A DNA stretch of 6,571 nucleotides from Zoogloeaceae bacterium (GTDB lineage: Bacteria > Pseudomonadota > Gammaproteobacteria > Burkholderiales > Rhodocyclaceae), in contig JAITJU010000200.1 of NCBI GenBank assembly GCA_031278735.1, forward strand, positions 1 through 6,571. Reading direction: 5' to 3'. The first letter of the stretch is position 1, and each line of letters starts with the position of its first letter. The translations under genes and the position numbers were made by a program. Of this stretch, positions 1 through 6,285 are shown piece by piece. The notes beneath the pieces were generated by a model. That model had not been told where the DNA came from. It saw nothing but the letters and a program-made list of their open reading frames with translations, and searched no databases.

Positions 1-492
1 CGCGCCTTCGCCCATGCCTTGCCGCAGCTTCCCGCAGGCAGCCTCTTGGCAATTCTGGGCAGTGGACGGGATGAGGCCGCCCTTAAAACGCTGGCGCGTG
101 AACTGAATGTCGCGGAATCCGTGCGCTTCCCCGGACAGATTCCCGAAGCCTGGCGCCATTTCAAGGCATTTGACGTTTTTGCCCTTTCTTCCGACAACGA
201 ACCATTTGGCATGGTACTGCTGGAAGCCATGGCGGCGGGCGTTCCCCTGATTTGCAGCGATTGCGGCGGCGGGCGCGAAGTGGTGGAAGACATCGGCGAG
301 CTTTTCCCTTTCGGGAATGTGAAAATGCTGGCGCAATGCCTTGTGAAAGCGGCATCGCGCAAGACGCCAGAGGACTATCCAGCACGGGCGACACAACGCC
401 TGCGACAGCATTTTTCCGATCAGGCGGGGCGCGAAGTTTTCTGGCAAATGGAGAGCGTCCGGGAATTTGCCGGAAAGGACCATGCCTTTTGA
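1..492 (+). CDS. Glycosyltransferase family 4 (GT-B), C-terminal part, 5' end outside window
   Basis: The frame is open from base 1 to a TGA at 490-492 and gives 163 residues; the real start lies upstream, so the internal TTG at 19 should not be taken as a start. The fragment is the C-terminal Rossmann domain of a GT4 retaining glycosyltransferase (Glycos_transf_1). It shows the LAILGSGRDE strand-loop that precedes the donor site, the RFPGQI segment, and the family's E-x7-E motif in EPFGMVLLEA (E67 and E75 of the visible part), followed by MAAGVPLICSDCGGGREVV, which contacts the nucleotide-sugar. Such enzymes act in the cytoplasm or on the inner membrane face, moving a sugar from a nucleotide donor to a growing glycan. 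The donor and acceptor cannot be read from sequence. It is the first of a same-strand glycosyltransferase series, so an envelope-polysaccharide role is inferred. The C-terminus looks natural. Confidence 0.9.
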   Translation, partial: RAFAHALPQLPAGSLLAILGSGRDEAALKTLARELNVAESVRFPGQIPEAWRHFKAFDVFALSSDNEPFGMVLLEAMAAGVPLICSDCGGGREVVEDIGELFPFGNVKMLAQCLVKAASRKTPEDYPARATQRLRQHFSDQAGREVFWQMESVREFAGKDHAF

Positions 493-800
493 TGAGCATG
501 ACGATGCTGCCGCCGGAACCATGACATTGACGGGTTATTCTTCAGCGATTGCGGCACTCCCGCCAATCTGCCGGAGAATGTGCGCGTTCAATCCACGGCC
601 TACGCGGATTATTGCGCCCTGGTTTCGCGGCGGCTGGACATTGATTTCCGTCCCGAAAATCCGTACAAATTATGTGACCTCAAACCCGCGCTGGGATATA
701 TCCACGAAGAGCATCTCGCAAACCACGATTTCTGGGCATCGGCAACATTGACCTGATTTATGGACAAATCAGCGCGGAAGGATTCGGAGAAATATTATGA
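482..800 (+). pseudogene. Remnant of a DUF6625-like (putative glycosyltransferase) gene, frameshifted and internally deleted
   Basis: No single frame encodes a sensible protein here, but switching frames reveals one. From about 523 to 735 frame 1 reads DGLFFSDCGTPANLPENV, then a middle part containing ADYCALVSRRLDIDF and ENPYKLCDLKPALGYIHEE, ending in NHDFW. After one missing G in the run at 734-736, the next frame continues GIGNIDLIYGQI and ends at a TGA at 798-800. The PYKLCDLKPALG and DFWG.G..D..YG blocks match what I recall of DUF6625, a family common in polysaccharide clusters and probably GT-A-like. The likely start is the ATG at 482, overlapping the end of the GT4 gene, but the region between it and 523 lacks the expected N-terminal fold, so an internal deletion is inferred. 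The end is also too short for the family. The family name is from memory. Loss of function is fairly sure unless the shift is a sequencing error. Confidence 0.6.
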
Positions 801-1005
801 TGGAAGAAAACAACCGTTTGTTACAGTCATCATCAGTTGCTATAATCATGCGCCTTATATTGAGAAAGCGGTTGAGAGCGTGCTTGCGCAAGACCATTCC
901 CGAATGGAATTACTCGTAATTGATGACGGTTCCAGTGACGATAGCGTGGCGCGCATTCGCCGCCCGACCGATGATTCGGGAAATTCTTGGGCGCAGGCAT
1001 CATGA
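760..1005 (+). pseudogene. Truncated GT2-family glycosyltransferase remnant (N-terminal GT-A part only)
   Basis: The open frame gives 81 residues with the classic GT2 opening: FVTVIISCYNHAPYIEKAVE, then SVLAQDHSRMELLVIDDGSSDDS, where the DDGS motif marks the nucleotide-sugar site. A complete GT2 protein is normally well over 200 residues, so the catalytic DxD region and everything after it are missing. The ATG at 760 has no good ribosome site. The ATGATG at 797-802, preceded by GGAG and overlapping the TGA of the previous remnant as ATGA, looks more like the original start but is one frame off, so a small indel probably lies in 803-816. Beyond residue 65 the open frame turns non-homologous. 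Another frame continues with IREILGRRHHERGRF (974-1018), which is what a GT2 protein should have next. The gene is therefore doubly shifted and its 3' part is deleted. Confidence 0.7.
955..978 (+). repeat. Direct ATTCG repeat 19 bp apart at the GT2 frameshift
   Basis: ATTCG occurs at 955-959 and again at 974-978. Removing the 19 bases from one copy to the other joins SVARIR to REILGRRHHERGRF in one frame, restoring a typical GT2 helix. A 19-base insertion or scar between short repeats would explain the frameshift. A five-base repeat can also arise by chance. Confidence 0.3.
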
Positions 1006-2045
1006 ACGCGGCAGATTTAGCGGGCCGGGTTGACGAGCCGCGAATCGCGCTGGTTTCGTTCGATTCCCTCGGCGACTCGCTGATCTATCTGATGATGGCC
1101 GACAACCTGCAACGCAACGGATTCCAGGTTACCCATTACGGCAACATCGCTTGCCAGATGCGCGACTGGCTGCCGCAACTCGACATCCGCCCTTATCCAT
1201 TGCCCACGATTGAAAAAATGGAAGCCGAACTGGAAGGTTACGATCTGGCAATCGTCAGTCCGCCCAGCTTCATTCGCGCCCGCATGGATGAGGCCGTCAC
1301 GACGCGGCTGCGGGAACGGTGGCTGCTGATTTGCCAAAAGTCTCCCGACGCCTGGCGATTCGACCACACCGAACGGCTGCGCCGCAAGCTTGCGCCCGAA
1401 AAGTTTTCGCGCCTGGCGGGACTTTGCAACGGCAGCGGCTCGATTCGTTTCAGGCCGTTCGGGGACGCAAGCGTCGTTGAGATGACGTGCGCTTACATGC
1501 GCGAAAAACTGCATCTTGCGACCGTGACGAAGACGTCCGCCATAAAACCACCCGCCGGACTTTTCTGTCGCAGACATCGCCAGCGCATCATCGTCAGTCC
1601 GGATTCCAGATGGCCGGAAAAGAAGAACTGGCGGCCTGAATCGTTCCTGGCGCTCTGCCGTCAATTGAAAGCGCGCGGCTTGGCGGTCGAGATCGTCGTC
1701 GCGCCGGAGCGTCACGCGGCCTGGTCGGAAATGAAAGGCAACGAATTTCCCACGCCCCGTTTCGACACGATAGGCGCGCTTTGCGGTCATCTGTACGAAT
1801 CGGGCTGCGTCGTCGCCAACGATTCGGGCAACGGTCATCTTGCGTCCTTTCTTGGCGTCCCGACCATCACCATTTACCGCAAGCGGAACCCGCTTTTTTA
1901 CTGGCGTCCGGATTGGAGTCCGGGCAGCGTCGTCTGCCCCCCTCCCTTTGGAAGCAGCGCGTCACTATGGAAATATCTCATCCGCCCAGCGCGCGTCGCC
2001 GCTGCAATCGAACGTCTTTTGACAAGAATTCCAAATGACGGCTGA
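1002..2045 (+). CDS. GT9-family glycosyltransferase (heptosyltransferase-like)
   Basis: A 347-residue GT-B enzyme of the GT9 type, the family of ADP-heptose:LPS heptosyltransferases. The N-terminal domain opens with RIALVSFDSLGDSLIY (residues 14-29), the usual LGD loop near the acceptor site. The C-terminal domain starts near residue 200 with IIVSPDSRWPEKKNWRPESF and VEIVVAPERHAAW, and carries the family signature NDSGNGHLASFLGVPT (residues 273-288), with the D-x-G-x-x-H-x-A pattern that binds the nucleotide-sugar. A WRPDW segment follows. The length is normal for the family. The gene overlaps the next one by 11 bases (2035-2045), implying translational coupling. The ATG at 1002 is weakly supported: the ribosome site is poor and it lies in DNA that reads as GT2 remnant in another frame, so the natural start may have been lost or may be the TTG at 987. 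The sugar could be heptose or something else. Confidence 0.87.
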   Translation: MNAADLAGRVDEPRIALVSFDSLGDSLIYLMMADNLQRNGFQVTHYGNIACQMRDWLPQLDIRPYPLPTIEKMEAELEGYDLAIVSPPSFIRARMDEAVTTRLRERWLLICQKSPDAWRFDHTERLRRKLAPEKFSRLAGLCNGSGSIRFRPFGDASVVEMTCAYMREKLHLATVTKTSAIKPPAGLFCRRHRQRIIVSPDSRWPEKKNWRPESFLALCRQLKARGLAVEIVVAPERHAAWSEMKGNEFPTPRFDTIGALCGHLYESGCVVANDSGNGHLASFLGVPTITIYRKRNPLFYWRPDWSPGSVVCPPPFGSSASLWKYLIRPARVAAAIERLLTRIPNDG

Positions 2046-3102
2046 CACATCGAACGAAAAGCGGTTTCTGGTGCTCGACGGCATCAGCGGCGTGCCGCTT
2101 GGCCGTGAAATCATGGAGAGTCTGCGCGCCGATGGTCACAGCGCCGACCGCTTCGATTGTCTGCACGCGGCCTCACGTTCCTTGTACAAGGTGCGATCTG
2201 CCTGCGCCAAGGCCATCGGTCGGTTGAGCACGGATATGGAGTTCAATTGTTTGCCAAGGCTGCGGTCGCAGGAATTGCATTCCATTTTTGCCGTCACAAT
2301 GCCAACGCATGTCCTGGTGATCGGGTTCATTTACAAGTTTTTTGACCTTGCCGAATTGCGCCTGCTCGCCGATGAATATCGGGCCACGTTGGTATTGTAT
2401 GATACGGATAGTTGCAATCTTTTCGCCAAGCGCCGCGAATTCGTCTACTTCATTGAGCAGGAACTGCCAGTTTACGACTGCGTTTTTTCGTTCTCACAAG
2501 TCACTGCGAACCTCTTTGCCCAAACCCGGGGACTCAACGCCAGACACTTGCCTTTTGGCGCAAATCCGATCACCCTTCCGGATATTCCGCAAAAAGACAT
2601 TGACGTGCTCTTCGTCGGCAGTGGAGATCTACGCCGGATTTTTCTGCTGGAGCACATCCGGAATTGCGTCACGGTTTTTGGCAGTCGCTGGCAGCGCCAT
2701 CAACCGCTGATCTCGCGCGAGCTTTGGGCAAGAATCACCGACCAACCCGTGTGGGGTAACGCATTGCATCATTTGTTGGCTCGCTCGAAAATCGTGCTGA
2801 ACATTACGCGCTCCGATTTCCACGGCGCGGAAACAGGAGTCAACCTGCGCATCTTTGAGGCCGTCGCGGCAGGCTGTTTTCTCTTGACCGATCACTGCGA
2901 CGAAATCGAAGACCTCTTCGATGTCGGTAAGGAAATCGAAACATACCGGTCATCCCGCGAACTGGCGGACAAGGCGCGTTTTTATCTGAAGAATGAGAAG
3001 GAATGTGCCCGCATTGCCCAAAATGGACACGCCAAATTCCTGGCGTGCCACACCTGGCGTGAACGCATCCGGCAAATGTTTTTCGATTCTCCCCCTGGAT
3101 AG
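2035..3102 (+). CDS. CgeB-like glycosyltransferase (Glyco_trans_1_2 C-terminal domain)
   Basis: This 355-residue protein resembles the CgeB/spore-maturation-protein group of GT-B glycosyltransferases, which in Gram-negative bacteria often sits in LPS or exopolysaccharide clusters. The N-terminal half opens with FLVLDGISGVPLGREIMESL and has the HVLVIGFIYKFF and TLVLYDTDSCNLF strands. In the C-terminal half IDVLFVGSGDLRRIFLLEHI starts the second Rossmann domain. The diagnostic block is GVNLRIFEAVAAGCFLLTD (about residues 268-286), followed by EIEDLFDVGKEIETY, where the glutamate of IFEA should contact the donor ribose. The tail EKECARIAQNGHAKFLACHTW is typical of the family. No signal peptide or membrane segment is visible, so it acts in the cytoplasm. 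The start overlaps the GT9 stop and has only a weak ribosome site, which fits coupled translation. Donor and acceptor are unknown. Confidence 0.85.
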   Translation: MTADTSNEKRFLVLDGISGVPLGREIMESLRADGHSADRFDCLHAASRSLYKVRSACAKAIGRLSTDMEFNCLPRLRSQELHSIFAVTMPTHVLVIGFIYKFFDLAELRLLADEYRATLVLYDTDSCNLFAKRREFVYFIEQELPVYDCVFSFSQVTANLFAQTRGLNARHLPFGANPITLPDIPQKDIDVLFVGSGDLRRIFLLEHIRNCVTVFGSRWQRHQPLISRELWARITDQPVWGNALHHLLARSKIVLNITRSDFHGAETGVNLRIFEAVAAGCFLLTDHCDEIEDLFDVGKEIETYRSSRELADKARFYLKNEKECARIAQNGHAKFLACHTWRERIRQMFFDSPPG

Positions 3103-3114
3103 ACCTGTTTCAAT

Positions 3115-3120
3115 GAGGAA
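3115..3120 (+). promoter_or_regulatory. Ribosome binding site that sets the start of the membrane glycosyltransferase
   Basis: GAGGAA lies 7 bases before the ATG at 3128. The in-frame ATG at 3113 and the longer in-frame extension back into the preceding gene have no comparable site, so 3128 is the preferred start. Confidence 0.65.
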
Positions 3121-3127
3121 AAAACAA

Positions 3128-4636
3128 ATGACCCTTGCGCATGAAATCAGGCGGCGGATTGCCGATCTGTGTTCCCGGTTCGACAGGGAAAGATTTTCCG
3201 AACCGCGATTTCTGCTTTCCGCGGTTTTTCTCGGCAGCCTTTTTCTATCCTTGATCGCCAGCTTGAATCAGCCCATGGTGGGGCGGGATGCCGCACTATA
3301 CCTGAGCATTTCCCTTGATCCCTCGATTTCGGATATATCTTCCGCCATGAAACGGTTCAATTGGCCATGGTATCCGCTCTGGATCAGGTTTGTCTCTGGA
3401 GCGTCGGGGCTTTCGCCCGAAATCGTCGCGCGACTGTTCTGTGAATTCATGACGGCTTTCGCCTGTTTGCTGGCGGTGGATATCGTTCGGAGAAAGCGTC
3501 CCGATCTTGCCGCTTGGGCAGTGTTGATCGTTCTATCCATTCCAGCCTTCAATGAATATCGCGGTGAGATTTTGCGCGAAAATGGCTTCTGGTGTTTTTC
3601 CCTGCTCTCCCTGTGGCTCATGTATGTCATGGAAGGCGCCCGCCTTGTTTCCCGCATGGCAGCAGTTTGCCTGTGCGTGATTCTTGCTGCCGCGTTTCGC
3701 CTCGAAGCCGCCTATCTTTTCCTTGTCTTTGCCATGACCGAATTTTCCCGCATACAAGGGAAAATCCTGAAAATCGGCGTGATTGCCGGAGGATTGATTC
3801 TGGCGATAACGATATTGTTCTTGCTCTCGCATCGCGGCTTGCTGTCTGAGGGCAGGATAAGCTCTTTTGTGAATTATATCGATCCGGAAGAAATATACAG
3901 GAGCTTTTCGGTTTTTACCCAATACGCAGCCCTCAAGATGCCGAAGTTCTCGTACAAGGATACGAATCTGATATTTTTCATCGGCCTGTGCGGCTACCTG
4001 GTCGTCAAGATCATCTCGGCGCTTGGTGTTTTCAGTCTTCCCTGGGCACTTTCCCTGCGCTCGTCGGGGAAACTCCGGTCGCTTCTCCTGGATCCGATGG
4101 TAGTTGCGGCTATTGGATATGGCGTGATCCTGCTGGCATTCCTGATCGGGAGATTGTTCCTTTCGGGACGCTATGTTTCATTCCTCGGTTTTTTGCTTTT
4201 TCCGGGCGTATGTGTCGGCGTTCAATATATCTCGCGCCGGTGGCCAAAGTCATCCATGCCCATCATTCTGCTTTGCGCAATCCTGGCGCTTGCGAACGTC
4301 GTATCTCTTTCGGAGCCCAAAACATTTATTCGGGACGCGAGCGCATGGATCGCGAATAATCTTCCCAGAAAAGCGCATGTCTATTTCGAAGATGACCGTA
4401 TCCGCCATTACGCTGGAAGGGAATACCCCATCGAAGTCATCGACCGGGAAAAAGCGTTGGCCATGCAAGGCGATGAGGCTTATGAATATTTTGTCCTCAA
4501 CTGCCGTCCGGATTCCCTGGTAGAACAAATGCATAAAGAGGGGTGGCGTCTTCTTCAGGATTTCAGGGAAGGCGGATGCGTCATGATTTTCCACCGCGAT
4601 CAAAGCGTCCTTCCTGAAAGGGAGATCGCGCCATGA
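3128..4636 (+). CDS. GT-C-type integral membrane glycosyltransferase (ArnT/PMT-like)
   Basis: With the start at 3128 the protein has 502 residues. It has a short basic cytoplasmic N-terminus, then about nine to eleven hydrophobic segments (for example residues 28-46, 102-119, 128-140, 155-168, 176-190, 215-233, 282-302, 325-340, 350-366 and 377-392) and a soluble C-terminal tail of about 110 residues. The first outer loop has GRDAALYL, where D54 fits the acidic catalytic residue of GT-C enzymes. The EYRGEILRENGFW segment after the third or fourth helix and SGRYVSFLGFLLFPG near the last helices also match PMT/ArnT-like proteins. The tail FIRDASAWIANNLPRKAHVY followed by RHYAGREYP is typical of their periplasmic domain. 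Such enzymes use a polyprenyl-phosphate-linked sugar outside the inner membrane. It would therefore finish or decorate the glycan started by the GT4, GT9 and CgeB-like enzymes. It begins 25 bases after the preceding gene and ends convergently against the IS remnant. Confidence 0.85.
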   Translation: MTLAHEIRRRIADLCSRFDRERFSEPRFLLSAVFLGSLFLSLIASLNQPMVGRDAALYLSISLDPSISDISSAMKRFNWPWYPLWIRFVSGASGLSPEIVARLFCEFMTAFACLLAVDIVRRKRPDLAAWAVLIVLSIPAFNEYRGEILRENGFWCFSLLSLWLMYVMEGARLVSRMAAVCLCVILAAAFRLEAAYLFLVFAMTEFSRIQGKILKIGVIAGGLILAITILFLLSHRGLLSEGRISSFVNYIDPEEIYRSFSVFTQYAALKMPKFSYKDTNLIFFIGLCGYLVVKIISALGVFSLPWALSLRSSGKLRSLLLDPMVVAAIGYGVILLAFLIGRLFLSGRYVSFLGFLLFPGVCVGVQYISRRWPKSSMPIILLCAILALANVVSLSEPKTFIRDASAWIANNLPRKAHVYFEDDRIRHYAGREYPIEVIDREKALAMQGDEAYEYFVLNCRPDSLVEQMHKEGWRLLQDFREGGCVMIFHRDQSVLPEREIAP

Positions 4637-4639
4637 TTC

Positions 4640-4899
4640 TCTGGATTGACAATGGTGTTTAGGATTTCTCCGTAAATAATATGGACTGGTAAGCTGATCT
4701 TGCGCCATGCGATGATGGCGGCGGCGAGGTGGTTGAGCGCGATAAACGTATGTTCGAGCTTTTCGTAGCGTACCAGCAACTTGCGAAATCGGTTGAACCA
4801 TCCATGGCAGGCCTCGACCACCCAGCGACGCGCCTTGTGCATCGGCGCACGCTTTTTGTGCTGTGCCTCGCTCTTTCGGCTCACAGTGTGCGGGATGTA
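4640..4899 (-). mobile_element. IS5-family insertion sequence remnant: 3' end of transposase
   Basis: On the minus strand 4899-4669 encodes about 77 residues typical of the end of IS5-family DDE transposases: YIPHTVSRKSEAQHKKR, then KARRWVVEACHGWFNRFRKL, LVRYEKLEHTFIALNHLAAA, and the close IIAWRKISLPVHIIYG. The WVVE glutamate is the expected last acidic residue of the DDE triad; both aspartates are missing. The frame runs past IIYG into bases antisense to the end of the membrane glycosyltransferase gene and stops only at 4600-4602, so the original IS terminus should lie somewhere in 4637-4668. I could not identify an inverted repeat or target duplication there. Upstream the homology stops abruptly at about 4899/4900, where RhuM sequence begins. 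This is therefore a deleted, non-mobile fragment. Confidence 0.8.
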
Positions 4900-5579
4900 G
4901 CTGCTCAGTCTCCTATATTCCTTCCGGTGGCCGGCGCGATTCACGATCACCGCCGCTGCCGTCTGCCCGTGAATGGCGTAATGCAGCTTGTTCTGTACGG
5001 CGGCGAAGAAGCGCCGGGCGGCTGTGGCGGAGGGGTCGTAATCCAGCGCCGTGGCGTAGATGTCGGTGATCTTCTGGTAAAACTTGCGCTCGGAGAGGCG
5101 AATTTCCCGGATTTTTTCCAGTTGCCGCTCGAAGAATTCCTCCGTCAGTATGCTGCCGCCGCTTTTCAGGCGTTACATCCATCACCCAACCCTGGATGGT
5201 GTAATCCTTGACGATCTGGTTGGCCCATTTGCGGAACTGCACCGCGCGCTCGTTCTCGATCTTGAAGCCCACGGCAATGATGGTTTGCAGGTTGTAGTGC
5301 TTGACCTGGCAGCTTTTGCCGTCCGCCGCAGTTGTTAAGTAATGCTTGATAACTGCCTCCTCGTCCAGTTCCCGGTCGGCGAAGATGCGCTTCAGGCGCT
5401 GGTTGACGGCGGGCGCCGTCACGCCGTAGAGGGTCGCCATCATCTTCTGTAAGCCAGATATTTTCGTCTTCGTAGCGCATTTCCACGGCCTGCGGCTGGT
5501 CGCCCGTCGCCGCCACGAAGGTCAGATATTCCGCCGCCGAGGAGCGAACGATGGAAACATCCTGCTTCTTCCTGTTCAT
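4900..5579 (-). pseudogene. rhuM-like (virulence RhuM family) gene, two frameshifts, 3' end lost
   Basis: Joined across three frames this reads as about 228 residues of a RhuM-family protein. Segment one (5579-5448) reads MNRKKQDVSIVRSSAAEYL and ends VEMRYEDENIWLT. Segment two (5446-5174) includes MMATLYGVTAPAVNQRLKRI, DEEAVIKHYLTTAADGKS, KHYNLQTIIAVGFKI and FRKWANQIVKDYTIQGWVMD. Segment three (5172-4900) reads RLKSGGSILTEEFFERQLEK, IREIRLSERKFYQKITDIYA, then FFAAVQNKLHYAIHGQTAA and VIVNRAGHRKEY. Two shifts, at 5447 (ACACAG apparently reduced to ACAG) and at 5173, each equal a loss of two bases. The usual last third of roughly 100 residues is replaced by transposase sequence. The family has a winged-helix-like DNA-binding N-terminus and is often found beside restriction or toxin genes; its molecular role is unclear. 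The start is well placed: GGGAG lies 7 bases upstream and its ATG overlaps the antitoxin stop. Confidence 0.82.
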
Positions 5580-5770
5580 GGCGCGTCTCCCAGAGCTTCC
5601 TTGCGGAGTTCATCGGCAGAAACACGCACGAGTTTTCCATCCAGTTCGATAACGATACCTGTCTCTGTCTGAATGGCAACCTTGCGCGCCAATGCTGCCG
5701 CGCGCTGCATAGCGAAGAACGAAGCGCGTAAGTCCGGGTCTTTTGCCGTAGAAATATCTTGATGTTTCAT
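5576..5770 (-). CDS. Small putative antitoxin paired with the zeta-family toxin
   Basis: This 64-residue protein runs MKHQDISTAKDPDLRASFFA, then MQRAAALARKVAIQTETGIV and a tail with LDGKLVRVSADELRK. It looks like an N-terminal helix pair rich in alanine and arginine, then a short beta-hairpin containing D-G-K. I recall similar small proteins beside short zeta-type kinases in many proteobacteria, where they are taken to be the neutralising partner; this function is inferred from position and pattern only. It starts at the ATG at 5770, whose A-T-G-A overlaps the toxin's TGA; GGAGAG (5783-5778) lies 7 bases upstream. The in-frame GTG at 5785 would read into that ribosome site and is less likely. 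Its own stop overlaps the rhuM start in the same way. It is intact, unlike its downstream neighbour. The order toxin first, antitoxin second is the reverse of the classical epsilon-zeta arrangement. Confidence 0.7.
   Translation of the reverse strand: MKHQDISTAKDPDLRASFFAMQRAAALARKVAIQTETGIVIELDGKLVRVSADELRKEALGDAP
5587..5591 (-). promoter_or_regulatory. Ribosome binding site of the rhuM-like gene
   Basis: On the minus strand GGGAG sits 7 bases before the ATG at 5579 and lies inside the end of the antitoxin gene. It supports coupled translation initiation at the ATGA overlap. Confidence 0.55.
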
Positions 5771-6285
5771 GTGTTTTCTCTCCACTCCAGCAAAACAGGC
5801 TGCGTTCCAACATTATCGTATCTTGCCCAGACATCAACAGCATCTTTGTAATGCTGCTTAAAATTATGCAGTCCAGCCAAAAAACGGCGGCGAACCACTC
5901 GCGCGGGAATATCATGACCGCCTTGCCTGACGCGGTTGGCAACCCGCTCAATCGCTATTTCCGCATCGGGCAGACTCAGAAAATACAGTTTCACCCGATA
6001 CCCTTTTTCACGCCATTGCCGGATATGCCGAAGATAGCCCAAACCGGACAAAGTTGTTTCAAAAGCAAAGCTGTCTCCACGATGTACACAATCACGGATT
6101 TCACCCAGCATCAGCCGTCCCGCCTTGATCGCGGCAGCCTCCGGCGCGAAAGGCGACAGACCGGCGGCGATCAGATCGGCATTGATAAAGCGCGGACACG
6201 CCGCCTCGTCCGGCAGAAACGACTGGGCGAACGTGGTTTTACCCGCACCATTGGGGCCAGCAATGATGATGATTTTCTTGCTCAT
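5767..6285 (-). CDS. Zeta-family toxin (P-loop kinase)
   Basis: A complete 172-residue P-loop protein of the zeta/PezT-like toxin group. It starts KKIIIIAGPNGAGKTTFAQ, where the Walker A motif (residues 10-18, K16) binds the nucleotide triphosphate. INADLIAAGLSP follows with D37 in the position of the proposed catalytic aspartate, then SFAFETTLSGLGY (residues 72-84) for substrate binding. The lid RVANRVRQGGHDIPARVVRR (residues 114-133) supplies arginines for phosphate transfer, and the tail has the YDN turn. Characterised zeta toxins phosphorylate UDP-N-acetylglucosamine and block cell-wall synthesis; whether this short branch uses the same substrate is not known. GGAG (6296-6293) lies 7 bases before the ATG at 6285. 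The start overlaps the methyltransferase stop and the stop overlaps the antitoxin start, both as ATGA, so expression is tied to the operon. All key residues are present, so it is probably active. Confidence 0.87.
   Translation of the reverse strand: MSKKIIIIAGPNGAGKTTFAQSFLPDEAACPRFINADLIAAGLSPFAPEAAAIKAGRLMLGEIRDCVHRGDSFAFETTLSGLGYLRHIRQWREKGYRVKLYFLSLPDAEIAIERVANRVRQGGHDIPARVVRRRFLAGLHNFKQHYKDAVDVWARYDNVGTQPVLLEWRENT

Noticed and set aside
467..751. Plus-strand open frame of 94 codons
   Set aside because: Its translation is unlike any family, while frames 1 and 3 of the same bases show DUF6625-like blocks, so it is not the coding frame, apart from possibly its first few codons from 482.
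1017..1838. Long minus-strand open frame (273 codons) opposite the GT9 gene
   Set aside because: It is the antisense shadow of a GC-rich gene; it shows no recognisable motif, whereas the plus strand has clear GT9 signatures.
2993..3127. 45-codon N-terminal extension of the membrane glycosyltransferase
   Set aside because: It overlaps the end of the CgeB-like gene in another frame, and a good ribosome site precedes the later ATG at 3128.
4637..4668. Possible IS terminal inverted repeat
   Set aside because: Only one end of the element could be present, so there is no partner to compare, and I do not recognise the terminus.
4729..5211. Plus-strand open frame of 160 codons over the IS/rhuM region
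   Set aside because: It lies opposite strong transposase and RhuM homology and shows no motif of its own.
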